Positions 7,673 through 17,562 of a stretch of 34,602 bases of DNA are shown here, one piece after another; position 1 is the stretch's first letter, and each line of letters opens with the position of its first letter. The position numbers were made by a program, and so were the translations under genes. Under the pieces are notes generated by a model. It saw only the letters and a program-made list of their open reading frames with translations, searched no databases and was not told the origin of the DNA. The DNA is from Candidatus Uhrbacteria bacterium RIFOXYC2_FULL_47_19. Lineage in GTDB: Bacteria > Patescibacteriota > Patescibacteriia > SG8-24. Where the stretch lies: positions 69,573-104,174 of the forward strand of contig MGFG01000010.1 of assembly GCA_001791745.1 (NCBI GenBank), in the 5' to 3' direction.

Positions 7673-9055
7673 TCAAACGTCGGTACTAATATGAACATCC
7701 TTGAGTTGACTCAGGGGGAGAGTGGATGGTGCACCCATCATCGGATCACGTGCATCACCAGTTTTGGGAAAAGGAATAATTTCTCGAATGTTGGGTTCGT
7801 TGGCCAACAACATGACCAGACGGTCTATCCCTGGAGCCATACCACCATGTGGCGGAGCTCCATACTCGAATGCCTCTAACAAGTGACCAAAACGAACTTT
7901 AATTGTCTCCTCATCCAATCCCAACAACTCAAAGACTTTCTGTTGAAGACCTGGTTTATGAATTCTAATTGACCCAGACGACAATTCGTATCCGTTAAGC
8001 ACTAGATCATAAGTCCAACCTCGAACCTTAAGCGGTTCAGTATCGAGCAAATGAAGATCTTCTGGGTTTGGCATGCAGAACGGATGATGGGCTGCCTGAA
8101 TAGAACCATCGTCATTTTTCTCAAAAAGCGGAAAATCAACTATCCAACAAAAAGATAGCTCGTTAGGATCATTCTTATCCTGACGTAAATCTGGTTTATC
8201 GGTACCGTACTTCTCCAAAGACTCAAAGTAAGGAATACGGGGGAAGGGAGTGACAGCAATCCGCTTGTCCGGACAAACTTTCTTAATCAGTTCAATCATC
8301 ATTCGTTCGTTCAACTCCAGCACATCTTCCTGTTCAACAAAGGACATTTCTAGATCTAATTGTGTAAATTCCGGCTGTCGATCACCACGCTGGTCCTCAT
8401 CGCGGAAACAACGTGCTAATTGAAAGTATCTTTCTACACCAGCCACCATCAACAATTGTTTGAATTGTTGTGGCGACTGAGGTAGGACGTAAAAATTTCC
8501 GGAATGAATTCGCGACGGAACAACAAATTCGCGTGCTCCCTCAGGTGTACCCTTAGTGAGCATTGGTGTCTCGATCTCAATGAATCCTTCATTTCGTAAC
8601 CAATCACGAAAGAAACCAACAACCCGATCACGCAGTCTGATATTCTGTGCCATTCTCTCAGAACGCAAGTCTAAATAGCGATACTTTAAACGCAACTCCT
8701 CATTTACTGGCGTGGTATCCTTGTCGATCTCAAAGGGTGGAGTCTTGGCCTCATTCAATATCTCCAGACTCTCGGCCAACATCTCGACCGAACCAGTAAT
8801 TAGGTTTGGATTACGCATCTTCTCTGGTCGCTCATTGACCGTACCTCTAATTCGCACACAAAACTCTGGCCGTAAATTCATGGCCTGGGCTAGCAATTCC
8901 TGATTACTGGGAATAAAAACTACTTGCAGTAACCCAGTACTATCACGTAAATCGATAAAGACTATCTTCCCCATGTCCCGCCGAGCATGAACCCAGCCGG
9001 CCACCTCGACACTCTCCCCTACTGACTTCGAAATTTCTCCAATATATTTCTTCAT
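7673..9055 (-). CDS. aspS: Aspartyl-tRNA synthetase (460 aa, GAD insertion absent)
   Basis: GWVHARRDMGKIVFIDLRD OB-fold, FTQLDLEMSF, GMAPGIDRLVMLL motif 3, FPKTGDARDPMMGAPS C-terminus. Confidence 0.95.
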   Translation of the reverse strand: MKKYIGEISKSVGESVEVAGWVHARRDMGKIVFIDLRDSTGLLQVVFIPSNQELLAQAMNLRPEFCVRIRGTVNERPEKMRNPNLITGSVEMLAESLEILNEAKTPPFEIDKDTTPVNEELRLKYRYLDLRSERMAQNIRLRDRVVGFFRDWLRNEGFIEIETPMLTKGTPEGAREFVVPSRIHSGNFYVLPQSPQQFKQLLMVAGVERYFQLARCFRDEDQRGDRQPEFTQLDLEMSFVEQEDVLELNERMMIELIKKVCPDKRIAVTPFPRIPYFESLEKYGTDKPDLRQDKNDPNELSFCWIVDFPLFEKNDDGSIQAAHHPFCMPNPEDLHLLDTEPLKVRGWTYDLVLNGYELSSGSIRIHKPGLQQKVFELLGLDEETIKVRFGHLLEAFEYGAPPHGGMAPGIDRLVMLLANEPNIREIIPFPKTGDARDPMMGAPSTLPLSQLKDVHISTDV

Positions 9056-9096
9056 ATGATTGTATTGAACCCTAACTACTTGAAACTTTCCTTAGT

Positions 9097-10296
9097 TTAC
9101 TTTTTGAAGACTATGCCAACATAGTCAACTCCATGAAAATCCTGATCTGGATAGCGACCCGATCGTCGATCCACTGAAAAAGTAGAACCATCCCTAACTG
9201 ATACCAATTGCAATTCATTATCTCGATCCACTACCAGGGATAAACCATCCGGTGTCCAATCGAGCATTGTTCCTGAGATCAATCGTTGCTCATGCCCACC
9301 TAAATCTAATCCACTAACCCAGATATCGGACTGTGCACCCACAGCTGTATAAGCGACTCTAGAACCGTCCGGTGAAATCTTGGGTCGGCTAAAGATTCGA
9401 TAATCCTCATTCTCACCTGCTAACTCGACCACTTCTCCGGAATTCAGATCCAGTAGGACCACCGAAGAAAAACCAATTGTGTTTTCGAGACCATTATCAT
9501 TAACAGTCGAGATTATCCCTACTAATTTACCAGACGCTGGATGCAAATCTATTTGATCGAAGTTCATTCTTCTAACAGACTCAATCTCGGTCAGACTATT
9601 AGCATCGAGATCCAGCAGATAAACACTGAGTGGTTGTCCGCCTATCTCAGGTACTGATACCAAATAAACTAAATTTTCATTCCAGACGATTGGTTTGACC
9701 GGCTCCGGCACCGGAAAGGATTTTAATGGACCTGAGGCCGCTCCCAGTACAACCTGTCTGCGGCCATTATCGTAATAAACTGTTAGATCATGGTTAGTAG
9801 ATGGTAGTCCTCCATACTTTAGATCCAATCCCCCCCAATCAAAATTCGGACGAAATTCATTACCCGAAGCATCAATCCAATCCACATCATTAACATCGTT
9901 GTGTCGATCTAGGAGTAGAGTATCGTTCGACACTCGACCCATCCATGGCTCACCATTCATATTCAACTTGCCATCCTGGATCATGCGAACCACACTTTCA
10001 CCTCGCAAAGCCGAACCGTCTAGCGGATAGCGGAAGAACTCGTACGAAACCGTGTCATCACTAGCACTGATACTATCGCCACGCGAAATGACTTTATAGC
10101 ATCTGTAGACCAAAAAACTATGACCAGTAATCGACACTGAATTACTTGGAGTCGCACCAACTTGGGTTGGATTAATAATGTGAGCGATGCGCCAACCTAA
10201 AATCAAAGTCAATACAGTCAATGACACAGTCAAAATCACTCCAGCTTTAATATAGGTCTGCTTGACTAATGGACCGGATGACTTTCTTCTCAACAT
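9097..10296 (-). CDS. Membrane-anchored TolB-like beta-propeller protein
   Basis: N-terminal TM helix, then SRPKISPDGSRVAYTA and LDWTPDGLSLVV blades. Confidence 0.65.
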   Translation of the reverse strand: MLRRKSSGPLVKQTYIKAGVILTVSLTVLTLILGWRIAHIINPTQVGATPSNSVSITGHSFLVYRCYKVISRGDSISASDDTVSYEFFRYPLDGSALRGESVVRMIQDGKLNMNGEPWMGRVSNDTLLLDRHNDVNDVDWIDASGNEFRPNFDWGGLDLKYGGLPSTNHDLTVYYDNGRRQVVLGAASGPLKSFPVPEPVKPIVWNENLVYLVSVPEIGGQPLSVYLLDLDANSLTEIESVRRMNFDQIDLHPASGKLVGIISTVNDNGLENTIGFSSVVLLDLNSGEVVELAGENEDYRIFSRPKISPDGSRVAYTAVGAQSDIWVSGLDLGGHEQRLISGTMLDWTPDGLSLVVDRDNELQLVSVRDGSTFSVDRRSGRYPDQDFHGVDYVGIVFKK

Positions 10297-10353
10297 AGGC
10301 GAATCACCATGTGAACGACTGTAGTTACAGCAACACTGTATCGAAAAATCGTA

Positions 10354-11646
10354 CTAAGGCTGAATTCGATTCATTAAACGTGGAAACGGAATTGTCTCGC
10401 GTACATGTTCCAAACCGCAGATCCAGGCCACAGTCCGTTCCAACCCAATACCAAAACCAGCGTGCGGTACTGAACCGTAACGACGTAGATCCATATACCA
10501 GTTAAACGCCTCGCTTGGTAACCCATGTTCGGCGATACGCTTCTCCAGCAAAGACTGATCGTAGATACGTTGCGAACCACCGATTATCTCACCATAACCT
10601 TCTGGAGCCAGTAAATCATCACACAAGGCTCGATCAGGACGTTCCGGATCAGCTTCCATGTAAAAAGCCTTGATTGCCGAAGGATAATGGTGAACAAAAA
10701 CTGGTCGATCGAATTCTTTGGTTAGAATTGTCTCATCGTCACCACCAAAATCATCACCGGATTTAATGTCTGAACCAGCCTTCTGAAGACGCTCAACTGC
10801 TTCGTCATAATCGATGCGTGGAAAGTTGCTTTCAGCAGTTCGTTCGATAGTCGCAATATCACGACCTAACTCTTTAAGTTCATAACTCCGCTCCTCTAGT
10901 ACACGTCCGGCAATGAAAGAGACAAGTTGTTCTTGCAGATCCATGTTTCCCTGCCAATTCATGAACGATGCCTCGGCCTCGAGCATCCAAAACTCAGTTA
11001 GGTGACGACGAGTCTTGGACTTCTCAGAACGAAAAGTTGGACCAAAACAATAAGTTTTTCCGAGAGCGGCCGAGGTGGCTTCCTGATAAAGTTGTCCAGA
11101 CTGTGAAAGATAGGCCTTATCATCAAAGTACTTCACTTCGAACAAATCAGTGGTCCCCTCACAGGCATTTGGAGTAAAAATTGGCGAATCGGTCAGTATG
11201 AAACCTTCTCGTCTCATAAAATCGCGCATGGCAAATTCAATCGAATCACGAACTCGTAGTATCGATGATTGTCGTTCAGAACGAATCCAAAGATGGCGAT
11301 AATTGAGCAAAAAATCTGGACCATGCTCCTTCTTGCCGATCGGATATTCGGCTGCAATTTGTATTGGTTCAACTTCCTCAACCGACAACTCAAAACCACT
11401 AGGCGCACGTTCATCTGTTCGAACGATTCCACGAATAACAACTGATGACTCAATAGTAAGTTGTTGGATGGATTCCCAGGTTTCATCACTCAACTGATCA
11501 CGAACTGCCACACCCTGAATTCTGCCGGTTCCGTCGCGCAATTGAAGAAAGGCGATTTTACCCGAAGATCGTAAATTATGACACCAACCTCTAATCTCTA
11601 CTTTTTGGCTCTCCTTAGCGGAAATTTTTGATATCGAAGTTACCAT
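10354..11646 (-). CDS. asnS: Asparaginyl-tRNA synthetase
   Basis: RGWCHNLRSSGKIAFLQLRDGTG, FTPNACEGTTDLFEV, AGFGIGLERTVAWICGLEHVRETIPFPR. Confidence 0.93.
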   Translation of the reverse strand: MVTSISKISAKESQKVEIRGWCHNLRSSGKIAFLQLRDGTGRIQGVAVRDQLSDETWESIQQLTIESSVVIRGIVRTDERAPSGFELSVEEVEPIQIAAEYPIGKKEHGPDFLLNYRHLWIRSERQSSILRVRDSIEFAMRDFMRREGFILTDSPIFTPNACEGTTDLFEVKYFDDKAYLSQSGQLYQEATSAALGKTYCFGPTFRSEKSKTRRHLTEFWMLEAEASFMNWQGNMDLQEQLVSFIAGRVLEERSYELKELGRDIATIERTAESNFPRIDYDEAVERLQKAGSDIKSGDDFGGDDETILTKEFDRPVFVHHYPSAIKAFYMEADPERPDRALCDDLLAPEGYGEIIGGSQRIYDQSLLEKRIAEHGLPSEAFNWYMDLRRYGSVPHAGFGIGLERTVAWICGLEHVRETIPFPRLMNRIQP

Positions 11647-11717
11647 ACTTTCGTTCTGAGTTACCGTTCAATTGTGCCGAAATAAGCTAAAAAAAGCAAA
11701 AATAACGCTCGTCTAAA

Positions 11718-11752
11718 TCTGCGGGACAAAAAAAGACTCATTAATGAGTCAG
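11718..11752 (-). terminator. Terminator downstream of asnS
   Basis: Minus strand GACTCATTAATGAGTC palindrome followed by TTTTTTTG. Confidence 0.65.
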
Positions 11753-11788
11753 CCCGAAACACGAAAAAAAATAATTTAAAACAAATCC

Positions 11789-12538
11789 CTAAAATCTAAC
11801 CGAGCTCATATACTGTAACGGATCAAAACGCGCTTCAAGATTAGAGGTAATCAAAACATCAATGATAAAAGCGACCTGGTCTCTGACTTGATCAGTTAGA
11901 CGTAATAATCCGACTTGAGAAAGTCGTTCACGTCGCAAAAAACGCAAAACCTTTACTGTATCACCCATAATTCCAGGAGTTGGACCAGACCGACATTTTC
12001 GACACTCTATCCCTCCACGTAATACATTTAGCGCGTTACCATCAAATCCAATAGGTTGCCGACAGCCCACACAGACATCGATCTCTAAACCGAAACCTAA
12101 TACATCAAATAATTTAATCATGGCAGCGTTAAAAATTGGACGCTGATCATAGGTGTCACCCTCGTTGTCCATAACCGTCATAAACTCCAACAATAACTCA
12201 AAGATTCGAGGCTCAGACAATTCCCAACGGGTCATGGAATCAACTGCTAGTAGCAGCGATTGAGCAATAGCAGTTCGTTCCAAAGAAGCGGACACCTGAC
12301 GAAACGACAAGTTCAAGTTAGCTCCGGCCAATCGATCCATTTGACGACCTTTGGCCACCATTAGATCAACTACGCCAAAAGCACCCATATGAGGTGACAT
12401 TTTACTACCTATCTTGCGTGTTCCTTTGGCTAGAAGTGAAATTTTGCCATGTAATTCGGTAAAGACGACATATTGACGATCATCCCCTCTAAGACCACGC
12501 GCCTTCAAAACTATGCCCATGTCACGATAGGTAGCCAT
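11789..12538 (-). CDS. recO: DNA repair protein RecO
   Basis: GIVLKARGLRGDDRQYVVFTELHGKISLLAKGTRK, zinc-binding CVGC...CRKC. Confidence 0.88.
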   Translation of the reverse strand: MATYRDMGIVLKARGLRGDDRQYVVFTELHGKISLLAKGTRKIGSKMSPHMGAFGVVDLMVAKGRQMDRLAGANLNLSFRQVSASLERTAIAQSLLLAVDSMTRWELSEPRIFELLLEFMTVMDNEGDTYDQRPIFNAAMIKLFDVLGFGLEIDVCVGCRQPIGFDGNALNVLRGGIECRKCRSGPTPGIMGDTVKVLRFLRRERLSQVGLLRLTDQVRDQVAFIIDVLITSNLEARFDPLQYMSSVRF

Positions 12539-12999
12539 TAGAATTCTGTTGTCTTAGGCTGATCCGAGATTCGGTCTACAGCTGAGATCAACCTCTCGAT
12601 ATGAGATTCTAAGATTAGCGCAGCAGCTACAGCATCACGATCAAACTTTTTGCCGCTACTAACGCCATACTCGCGATGCATACGCTCAGCGAGAACCGAG
12701 GTGAAACGTTCATCCTCGGTGCTAACTGGAACCCCAGCTACTGCTGATAATCGACGAACAAAATCCATCACTTGTTCCAGTGTATCTCCACCTTCATGCC
12801 CCCGCAGACTGGTAGGTAAACCAACGACTACACCTTCAACAGCTTCAATCTGAATCTCTGCCGTCACCGCTCTAACGATCGATGCCATATCCTCGGTCGC
12901 AATAGTCTTTAATGGTTCGACAAAAAAAGGCGACGTGTCGCCGATAGCTAGTCCGGTTCGTTTCGAGCCAAAATCAACTCCCATCAAACGCATAGGCAA
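12538..12999 (-). CDS. ruvX: Putative Holliday junction resolvase RuvX/YqgF
   Basis: LMGVDFGSKRTGLAIGD, VVGLPTSLRG, DERFTSVLAER. Confidence 0.93.
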   Translation of the reverse strand: MPMRLMGVDFGSKRTGLAIGDTSPFFVEPLKTIATEDMASIVRAVTAEIQIEAVEGVVVGLPTSLRGHEGGDTLEQVMDFVRRLSAVAGVPVSTEDERFTSVLAERMHREYGVSSGKKFDRDAVAAALILESHIERLISAVDRISDQPKTTEF

Positions 13000-13005
13000 T
13001 GCTAA

Positions 13006-13791
13006 TCAAAGCCCAACGTCGGGCAGTGGAGTAAGTACTTCCGTGCCATTCTCGGTGATTGCCAAAGTCACCTCAAAATGAGCTGATGGTTGACCATCTG
13101 CAGTCACTATCGTCCATTCGTCCGGCATTAGTTGAACCTCATCACTGCCGGCGTTAACCATAGGTTCGATAGCTAAAACCATACCAGTCTGGATTCTAAC
13201 CGGACGTAATGACGGATCGAAATAGTTCGGTATCCGAGGCTCTTCATGAACTTCATACCCGACTCCATGACCAACCAAATCCTTCACTGTACTAAAACCA
13301 TTGCGTCGAACATGACGATCTACCCCCTTACCAATGTCGCTAATCCAATTACCAACTATGGCCTTTTCTAAACCGATTAACAGGGACTTGCGAGTAGTAA
13401 TCACTAATTTACGCAGTTTGTCATCGATGCCGCCGACTGGAACAGTAACTGCCATATCAGTACACAGACCGCCATACCACATACCGATATCCAACTTCAA
13501 TATATCGCCGGCATGTACCCGACGTCCCGGAATGGCTGGTGCATGAACCACCTCATGATTTATGCAAGTGCACATAGTCGAAGTAAAGGCACGTTCGTCA
13601 CCATCACTCTGATAGCCCTTAAAAGATGGACGTCCACCGGCTTGACGTATCAATTTCTCTGCTAGTTCATCCAATTCTCGAGTATCAGCCTCAGGACCTA
13701 TTTGGTTCACCACTTGCCCAAGGACCTGTGATAAAACAGCCCCCCCTTCACGTAAAACCTCAATTTCTTTCTTGTTCTTGAGTTTAATCAT
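13006..13791 (-). CDS. map: Type I methionine aminopeptidase
   Basis: CTCINHEVVHAPAIPGRRVHAGDILKLDIG, GHGVGYEVHEEPRIPNY, MVLAIEPM. Confidence 0.95.
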   Translation of the reverse strand: MIKLKNKKEIEVLREGGAVLSQVLGQVVNQIGPEADTRELDELAEKLIRQAGGRPSFKGYQSDGDERAFTSTMCTCINHEVVHAPAIPGRRVHAGDILKLDIGMWYGGLCTDMAVTVPVGGIDDKLRKLVITTRKSLLIGLEKAIVGNWISDIGKGVDRHVRRNGFSTVKDLVGHGVGYEVHEEPRIPNYFDPSLRPVRIQTGMVLAIEPMVNAGSDEVQLMPDEWTIVTADGQPSAHFEVTLAITENGTEVLTPLPDVGL

Positions 13792-13858
13792 GCAATTAGT
13801 TTAAGGAAGAAAATAGTATAAAACAAGCCGGTCAAACACGGTTAAGGATTATAGATCC

Positions 13859-13930
13859 CCACGGGCAAGCCCGTGGTACTACTCCAGCACAAGCTTCGCT
13901 TGACCCATTCAACCACGCCCAAGGGCGTGG
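13859..13930. repeat. REP/IS200-like cluster of three short palindromes
   Basis: CCACGGGCAAGCCCGTGG (13859-13876), CAAGCTTCGCTTG (13890-13902), CCACGCCCAAGGGCGTGG (13913-13930) in the adk-map intergenic region. Confidence 0.6.
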
Positions 13931-14015
13931 TCTTTTGGGTTAGTTGATAAAAACATCCAAAAATCAGCAAGTTTGATCACTATCACCATACCGAAACATC
14001 AACTAAAAACAGATG

Positions 14016-14672
14016 CTAATCCCTAAAATTCTCCATGATCGACTTAAAAACCTCGGTAATTGATTGTTCTCCATCAACCTCACGAAGCAATCCCCGTTCA
14101 CGGTAATACTCAATAAGTGGCGTAGTCTCCCTATTGTAGATAGCTAACCGTCGACTAATTGCCTCGGGTTTATCATCAGACCTATGGACCAATTCCGAAC
14201 CACAACGATCACACTTATCCGGATCGTGTTTGGATGGATGTAAATCGACGTGAAATTTAGTTTCACAATCTCGATTAGTGCAAACCCGCCGTCCTGAAAG
14301 TCGTCTCACGGCCTCCTCATCAGAAAGACGGATATAAACCACATCAGTCAACATCCGTCCGTTCTTGGATAACATTTCAGTTAGAGCCTCAGCTTGGTCC
14401 ACATTACGTGGAAACCCATCCAAAATAAAACCATCCCGAGCGGCTGGCGCATCCATCCAATTGGTAACAACCTGACAAACTATGTCTTTAGGTACTAAAT
14501 CACCCTGTTCCACATAACGAGCGATCTCATGACCAAGTTCCGTCCCTTCTTCTATTTTTGAACGAAAAAGTCGACCAGTGGAAACGGTAGGCAAAAAAAA
14601 CTCCTTAGCTAACATCTCGGCCTGTGTTCCTTTTCCAGACCCCTGAACCCCGAGCATGACTATGTTTCTCAT
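14016..14672 (-). CDS. adk: Adenylate kinase (zinc-lid type)
   Basis: MLGVQGSGKGTQAEML, DGFPRNVDQAE, Cys-containing lid CTNRDC...CDRCG. Confidence 0.95.
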   Translation of the reverse strand: MRNIVMLGVQGSGKGTQAEMLAKEFFLPTVSTGRLFRSKIEEGTELGHEIARYVEQGDLVPKDIVCQVVTNWMDAPAARDGFILDGFPRNVDQAEALTEMLSKNGRMLTDVVYIRLSDEEAVRRLSGRRVCTNRDCETKFHVDLHPSKHDPDKCDRCGSELVHRSDDKPEAISRRLAIYNRETTPLIEYYRERGLLREVDGEQSITEVFKSIMENFRD

Positions 14673-14678
14673 AAAGCA

Positions 14679-15551
14679 CTAGATAATAAGGAAAAAAGTT
14701 AAATAACCAATTACTGAACCAAGAGCCAAAGGCGGTAGAATCGACGTTAGACGAGGCCATGAAGTAGTTATATGCGTCAGAACCAAGAAGAGCGTCGCTC
14801 CCAACATCACTGATCCAGCTGCGGCTAACCCATAATGCCACATAACTGAGGCAGCGAACATTGTTGGTAACAACAATTCACCGATTCCCCGAAAACCAAA
14901 ATCATTAACATTGCGATTGGCCTTCCTCACTCTAACCAAAAAATTAGACCAATAAAAAGGAAAAAAAAAGTAAATAAATGATCGACGGGGCGGTAATTGA
15001 TGTGAAAATAGGACCGACCTACCGGAAAGATAAATTATCATCACATCATAGATAGCAACCAAACCCAAGACTAGTAATAACACCCAGGACTGAAAGGCCG
15101 GTCCAATCGCAGCACAAATTCCAGCCAAACCTAAACAAAGTACTAAATCGTAAAGCATAACCCAGGGATTGGAGTAGTAAACGACCACCGCCAGACAAAA
15201 AACGACTGTGCCTATAGCCGGACCAAAAAGTACATTAACCCCGAAGGTTAGACCAAAAATAATTGCTAGAAACATAACTGTTCCTAGTAGTTTAGTACTC
15301 CGTACGGAATTCATGGTTAGAAATACCAAAGCCATGACTCCAACCAAGGTCGTCAGAATCTTCCAGTTAGAGTATTGAGACGACACCGACGTTCCAATGA
15401 GCGACACCCCGGACTTAGAAGCTGTCACCATCACACCGGCCGCACACATCATGACTAGCAAACAAATCAAAGATTGCCAGAAAATAATTCCTTTAGAAGG
15501 ACCATTAGTCGGAGCAATAATACTATCTTCGTTCAGATCATTCTCTGGCAT
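14679..15551 (-). CDS. Presenilin/signal-peptide-peptidase-like multi-pass membrane protein
   Basis: Multiple TM helices; AIYDVMIIY (YD-like), GIGELLLPTMF (GxGD-like with Glu), LPPLALGSVIGYL (PAL-like) in family order. Confidence 0.6.
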   Translation of the reverse strand: MPENDLNEDSIIAPTNGPSKGIIFWQSLICLLVMMCAAGVMVTASKSGVSLIGTSVSSQYSNWKILTTLVGVMALVFLTMNSVRSTKLLGTVMFLAIIFGLTFGVNVLFGPAIGTVVFCLAVVVYYSNPWVMLYDLVLCLGLAGICAAIGPAFQSWVLLLVLGLVAIYDVMIIYLSGRSVLFSHQLPPRRSFIYFFFPFYWSNFLVRVRKANRNVNDFGFRGIGELLLPTMFAASVMWHYGLAAAGSVMLGATLFLVLTHITTSWPRLTSILPPLALGSVIGYLTFFLII

Positions 15552-15640
15552 ATCGAATATAATTCAAATTGTCTTGCAATAGACGCCGGCTGAACACAAA
15601 AACCCTATCAAGGGTACGAGCGAAAGACAACGACAAACAA

Positions 15641-15666
15641 AGATGCTACCTGATTAGGCAGCATCT
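15641..15666 (-). terminator. Terminator-like hairpin downstream of secY
   Basis: Minus strand AGATGCTGCC-TAATCA-GGTAGCATCT then TTG. Confidence 0.5.
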
Positions 15667-15711
15667 AAACTTCTATCAAAAAATACTTTTAGACAACTTG
15701 ATAGCCCTAAT

Positions 15712-16989
15712 CTATAACGACTCGTACTCTCGCATGGTTAGCTGCGAATTGATCTGATTGACGATCTCAATCACTACAGACACAACGATTAGTAGACTTG
15801 TTCCACCGATAGCCATGGCCTGAGTACCGAGCGATTGCTGCATAACAATCGGTAGAATGGCAATGGCCGCCAAAAAGAAGGCACCAGCCGGCATAATCCG
15901 ATTGATGGTGCGTTGGATAAATTCGGCCGTCGGGCGTCCTGGACGAATTCCTGGAACATAACCACCTTGCTTTTGTAGATTCTCTGCAACCCGGTCAGGA
16001 TGAAAAATTACCGCCGTGTAGAAATAAGTAAATCCAAACACGAAGACAAAATAGAGAATGCCGTAGATCAACTGATTTTGAAACAGTTCAATGGTCTTCT
16101 GTGCAACCAACGCCAACCATTGAGTCTTAGCGTGCACAAAAAACTGACCGATCATTGGAGGCAATAAAATAATCGATATGGCGAAAATGATCGGGATAAC
16201 TCCAGCCATGTTGACTCGAAGCGGCAAAAAAGTCTCGGCACCGCCATAAGACCGATTGCCTCGCATCCTCTTAGCATAGACAACTGGAATGTTCCTCTGA
16301 CCCTCAGAAATCAAAACGACTCCGGCGATGGTGGCCAAAGCAATGGCAACATAAGCCACCCAAACTACGACTTGAGATGAATCATAAGTAACTAACGCCT
16401 GCTGAAGAGTGGTCGGCATACCAGAAATAATGCCAGCAAAAATCATGATAGATATACCATTGCCGATCTTTCGCTCCGAAATCAGCTCACCGATCCACAT
16501 CAAAAACACAGTGCCAGTGGTCATGGTAATAGCCATCATGGCCATTTGGAACAATGTTACACTCGGGGCGATGATACCATTACCGGTCTGACGTAGAAGT
16601 GAAATCATGGCATAGCCCTGCAACAATGCTAGTGGCACTGTCAGCAAGCGAGTGTACTGATTAATCTTCTCCTGTCCAGACTGACCTTCCTTCTGCATCT
16701 CTTCAAGACGCGGAACGATCATTGCTAACAATTGAAAAATAATCGAGGCAGTGATGTAGGGTCCAACTCCCAAGGCTACAATGGAGAACGACTCCATAGT
16801 TCCTCCAGAAAAGACATTAAACATGCCGAGAACCTGATTCTGATCGAAAAAGTCCTTTAGAGCGACCGTATCCACTCCGGGTATCGGGATATGGGCCGCG
16901 ACCCTAAAAATGACCAACATCAGGAGGACAAAAAGGACGCTGTAACGCAGGTCCGTCGTCTTCCATATTTGCCGCAGAATCTTCAGCAT
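15712..16989 (-). CDS. secY: Protein translocase subunit SecY
   Basis: RVAAHIPIPGVD, GVGPYITASIIFQLL, GQEKINQYTRLLTVPLALLQGY, FTYFYTAV. Confidence 0.96.
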   Translation of the reverse strand: MLKILRQIWKTTDLRYSVLFVLLMLVIFRVAAHIPIPGVDTVALKDFFDQNQVLGMFNVFSGGTMESFSIVALGVGPYITASIIFQLLAMIVPRLEEMQKEGQSGQEKINQYTRLLTVPLALLQGYAMISLLRQTGNGIIAPSVTLFQMAMMAITMTTGTVFLMWIGELISERKIGNGISIMIFAGIISGMPTTLQQALVTYDSSQVVVWVAYVAIALATIAGVVLISEGQRNIPVVYAKRMRGNRSYGGAETFLPLRVNMAGVIPIIFAISIILLPPMIGQFFVHAKTQWLALVAQKTIELFQNQLIYGILYFVFVFGFTYFYTAVIFHPDRVAENLQKQGGYVPGIRPGRPTAEFIQRTINRIMPAGAFFLAAIAILPIVMQQSLGTQAMAIGGTSLLIVVSVVIEIVNQINSQLTMREYESL

Positions 16990-17064
16990 ACAGTGGTTAC
17001 AAATTGATTTACCATTATCCCTGACTGAGACCCGTTTTACGGACTGAAATCAGTGATAGCCAAT

Positions 17065-17094
17065 ATGATAGCACGTAGTCGTATTCGCAGTGAA
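17065..17094 (-). promoter_or_regulatory. Possible secY promoter
   Basis: Minus strand TTCACT-18 bp-TATCAT with upstream TG (TGC-TATCAT). Confidence 0.4.
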
Positions 17095-17109
17095 CGAAAA
17101 AATCAAGAG

Positions 17110-17550
17110 TTATTTGATCTTTCCGCCAGCCTCTTCGATAGCCTTTCGAACACTGGCCGTTAACAAACAGCCAGAGACATGTATTTTCTTTTTAATCTCT
17201 CCACCACCAACGATTTTAACTCCGTTACGATGACTAGAAACCAATCCCTTCTTCGCTACGGAAGCTGGAGTTACACTCTCGCCAACCGCAAAAGCCTTAG
17301 CCAAATCACCTAACTTAACACGAGCAGGCTTCGCCTTCAGACTCTTAAAGCCACGTAATTTTGGAGTGGCCAACATAATCTGACGAAAACCGCGCAACTT
17401 GCGACGGTTGCGTCCACCGGTCCGAGCAGCCTGTCCTTTGGTGCCGCGTCCAGCGGTCGTACCCTTTCCAGAGGCGTTACCACGACCGACCCGCTTAGAC
17501 TTGGTCCGCGAACCGACAGCAGACTTTAAATTGTGCATCTCGAGTGCCAT
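17110..17550 (-). CDS. rplO: 50S ribosomal protein L15
   Basis: KRVGRGNASGKGTTAGRGTKGQAARTGG. Confidence 0.95.
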   Translation of the reverse strand: MALEMHNLKSAVGSRTKSKRVGRGNASGKGTTAGRGTKGQAARTGGRNRRKLRGFRQIMLATPKLRGFKSLKAKPARVKLGDLAKAFAVGESVTPASVAKKGLVSSHRNGVKIVGGGEIKKKIHVSGCLLTASVRKAIEEAGGKIK

Positions 17551-17562
17551 ATATTCCTTTCT

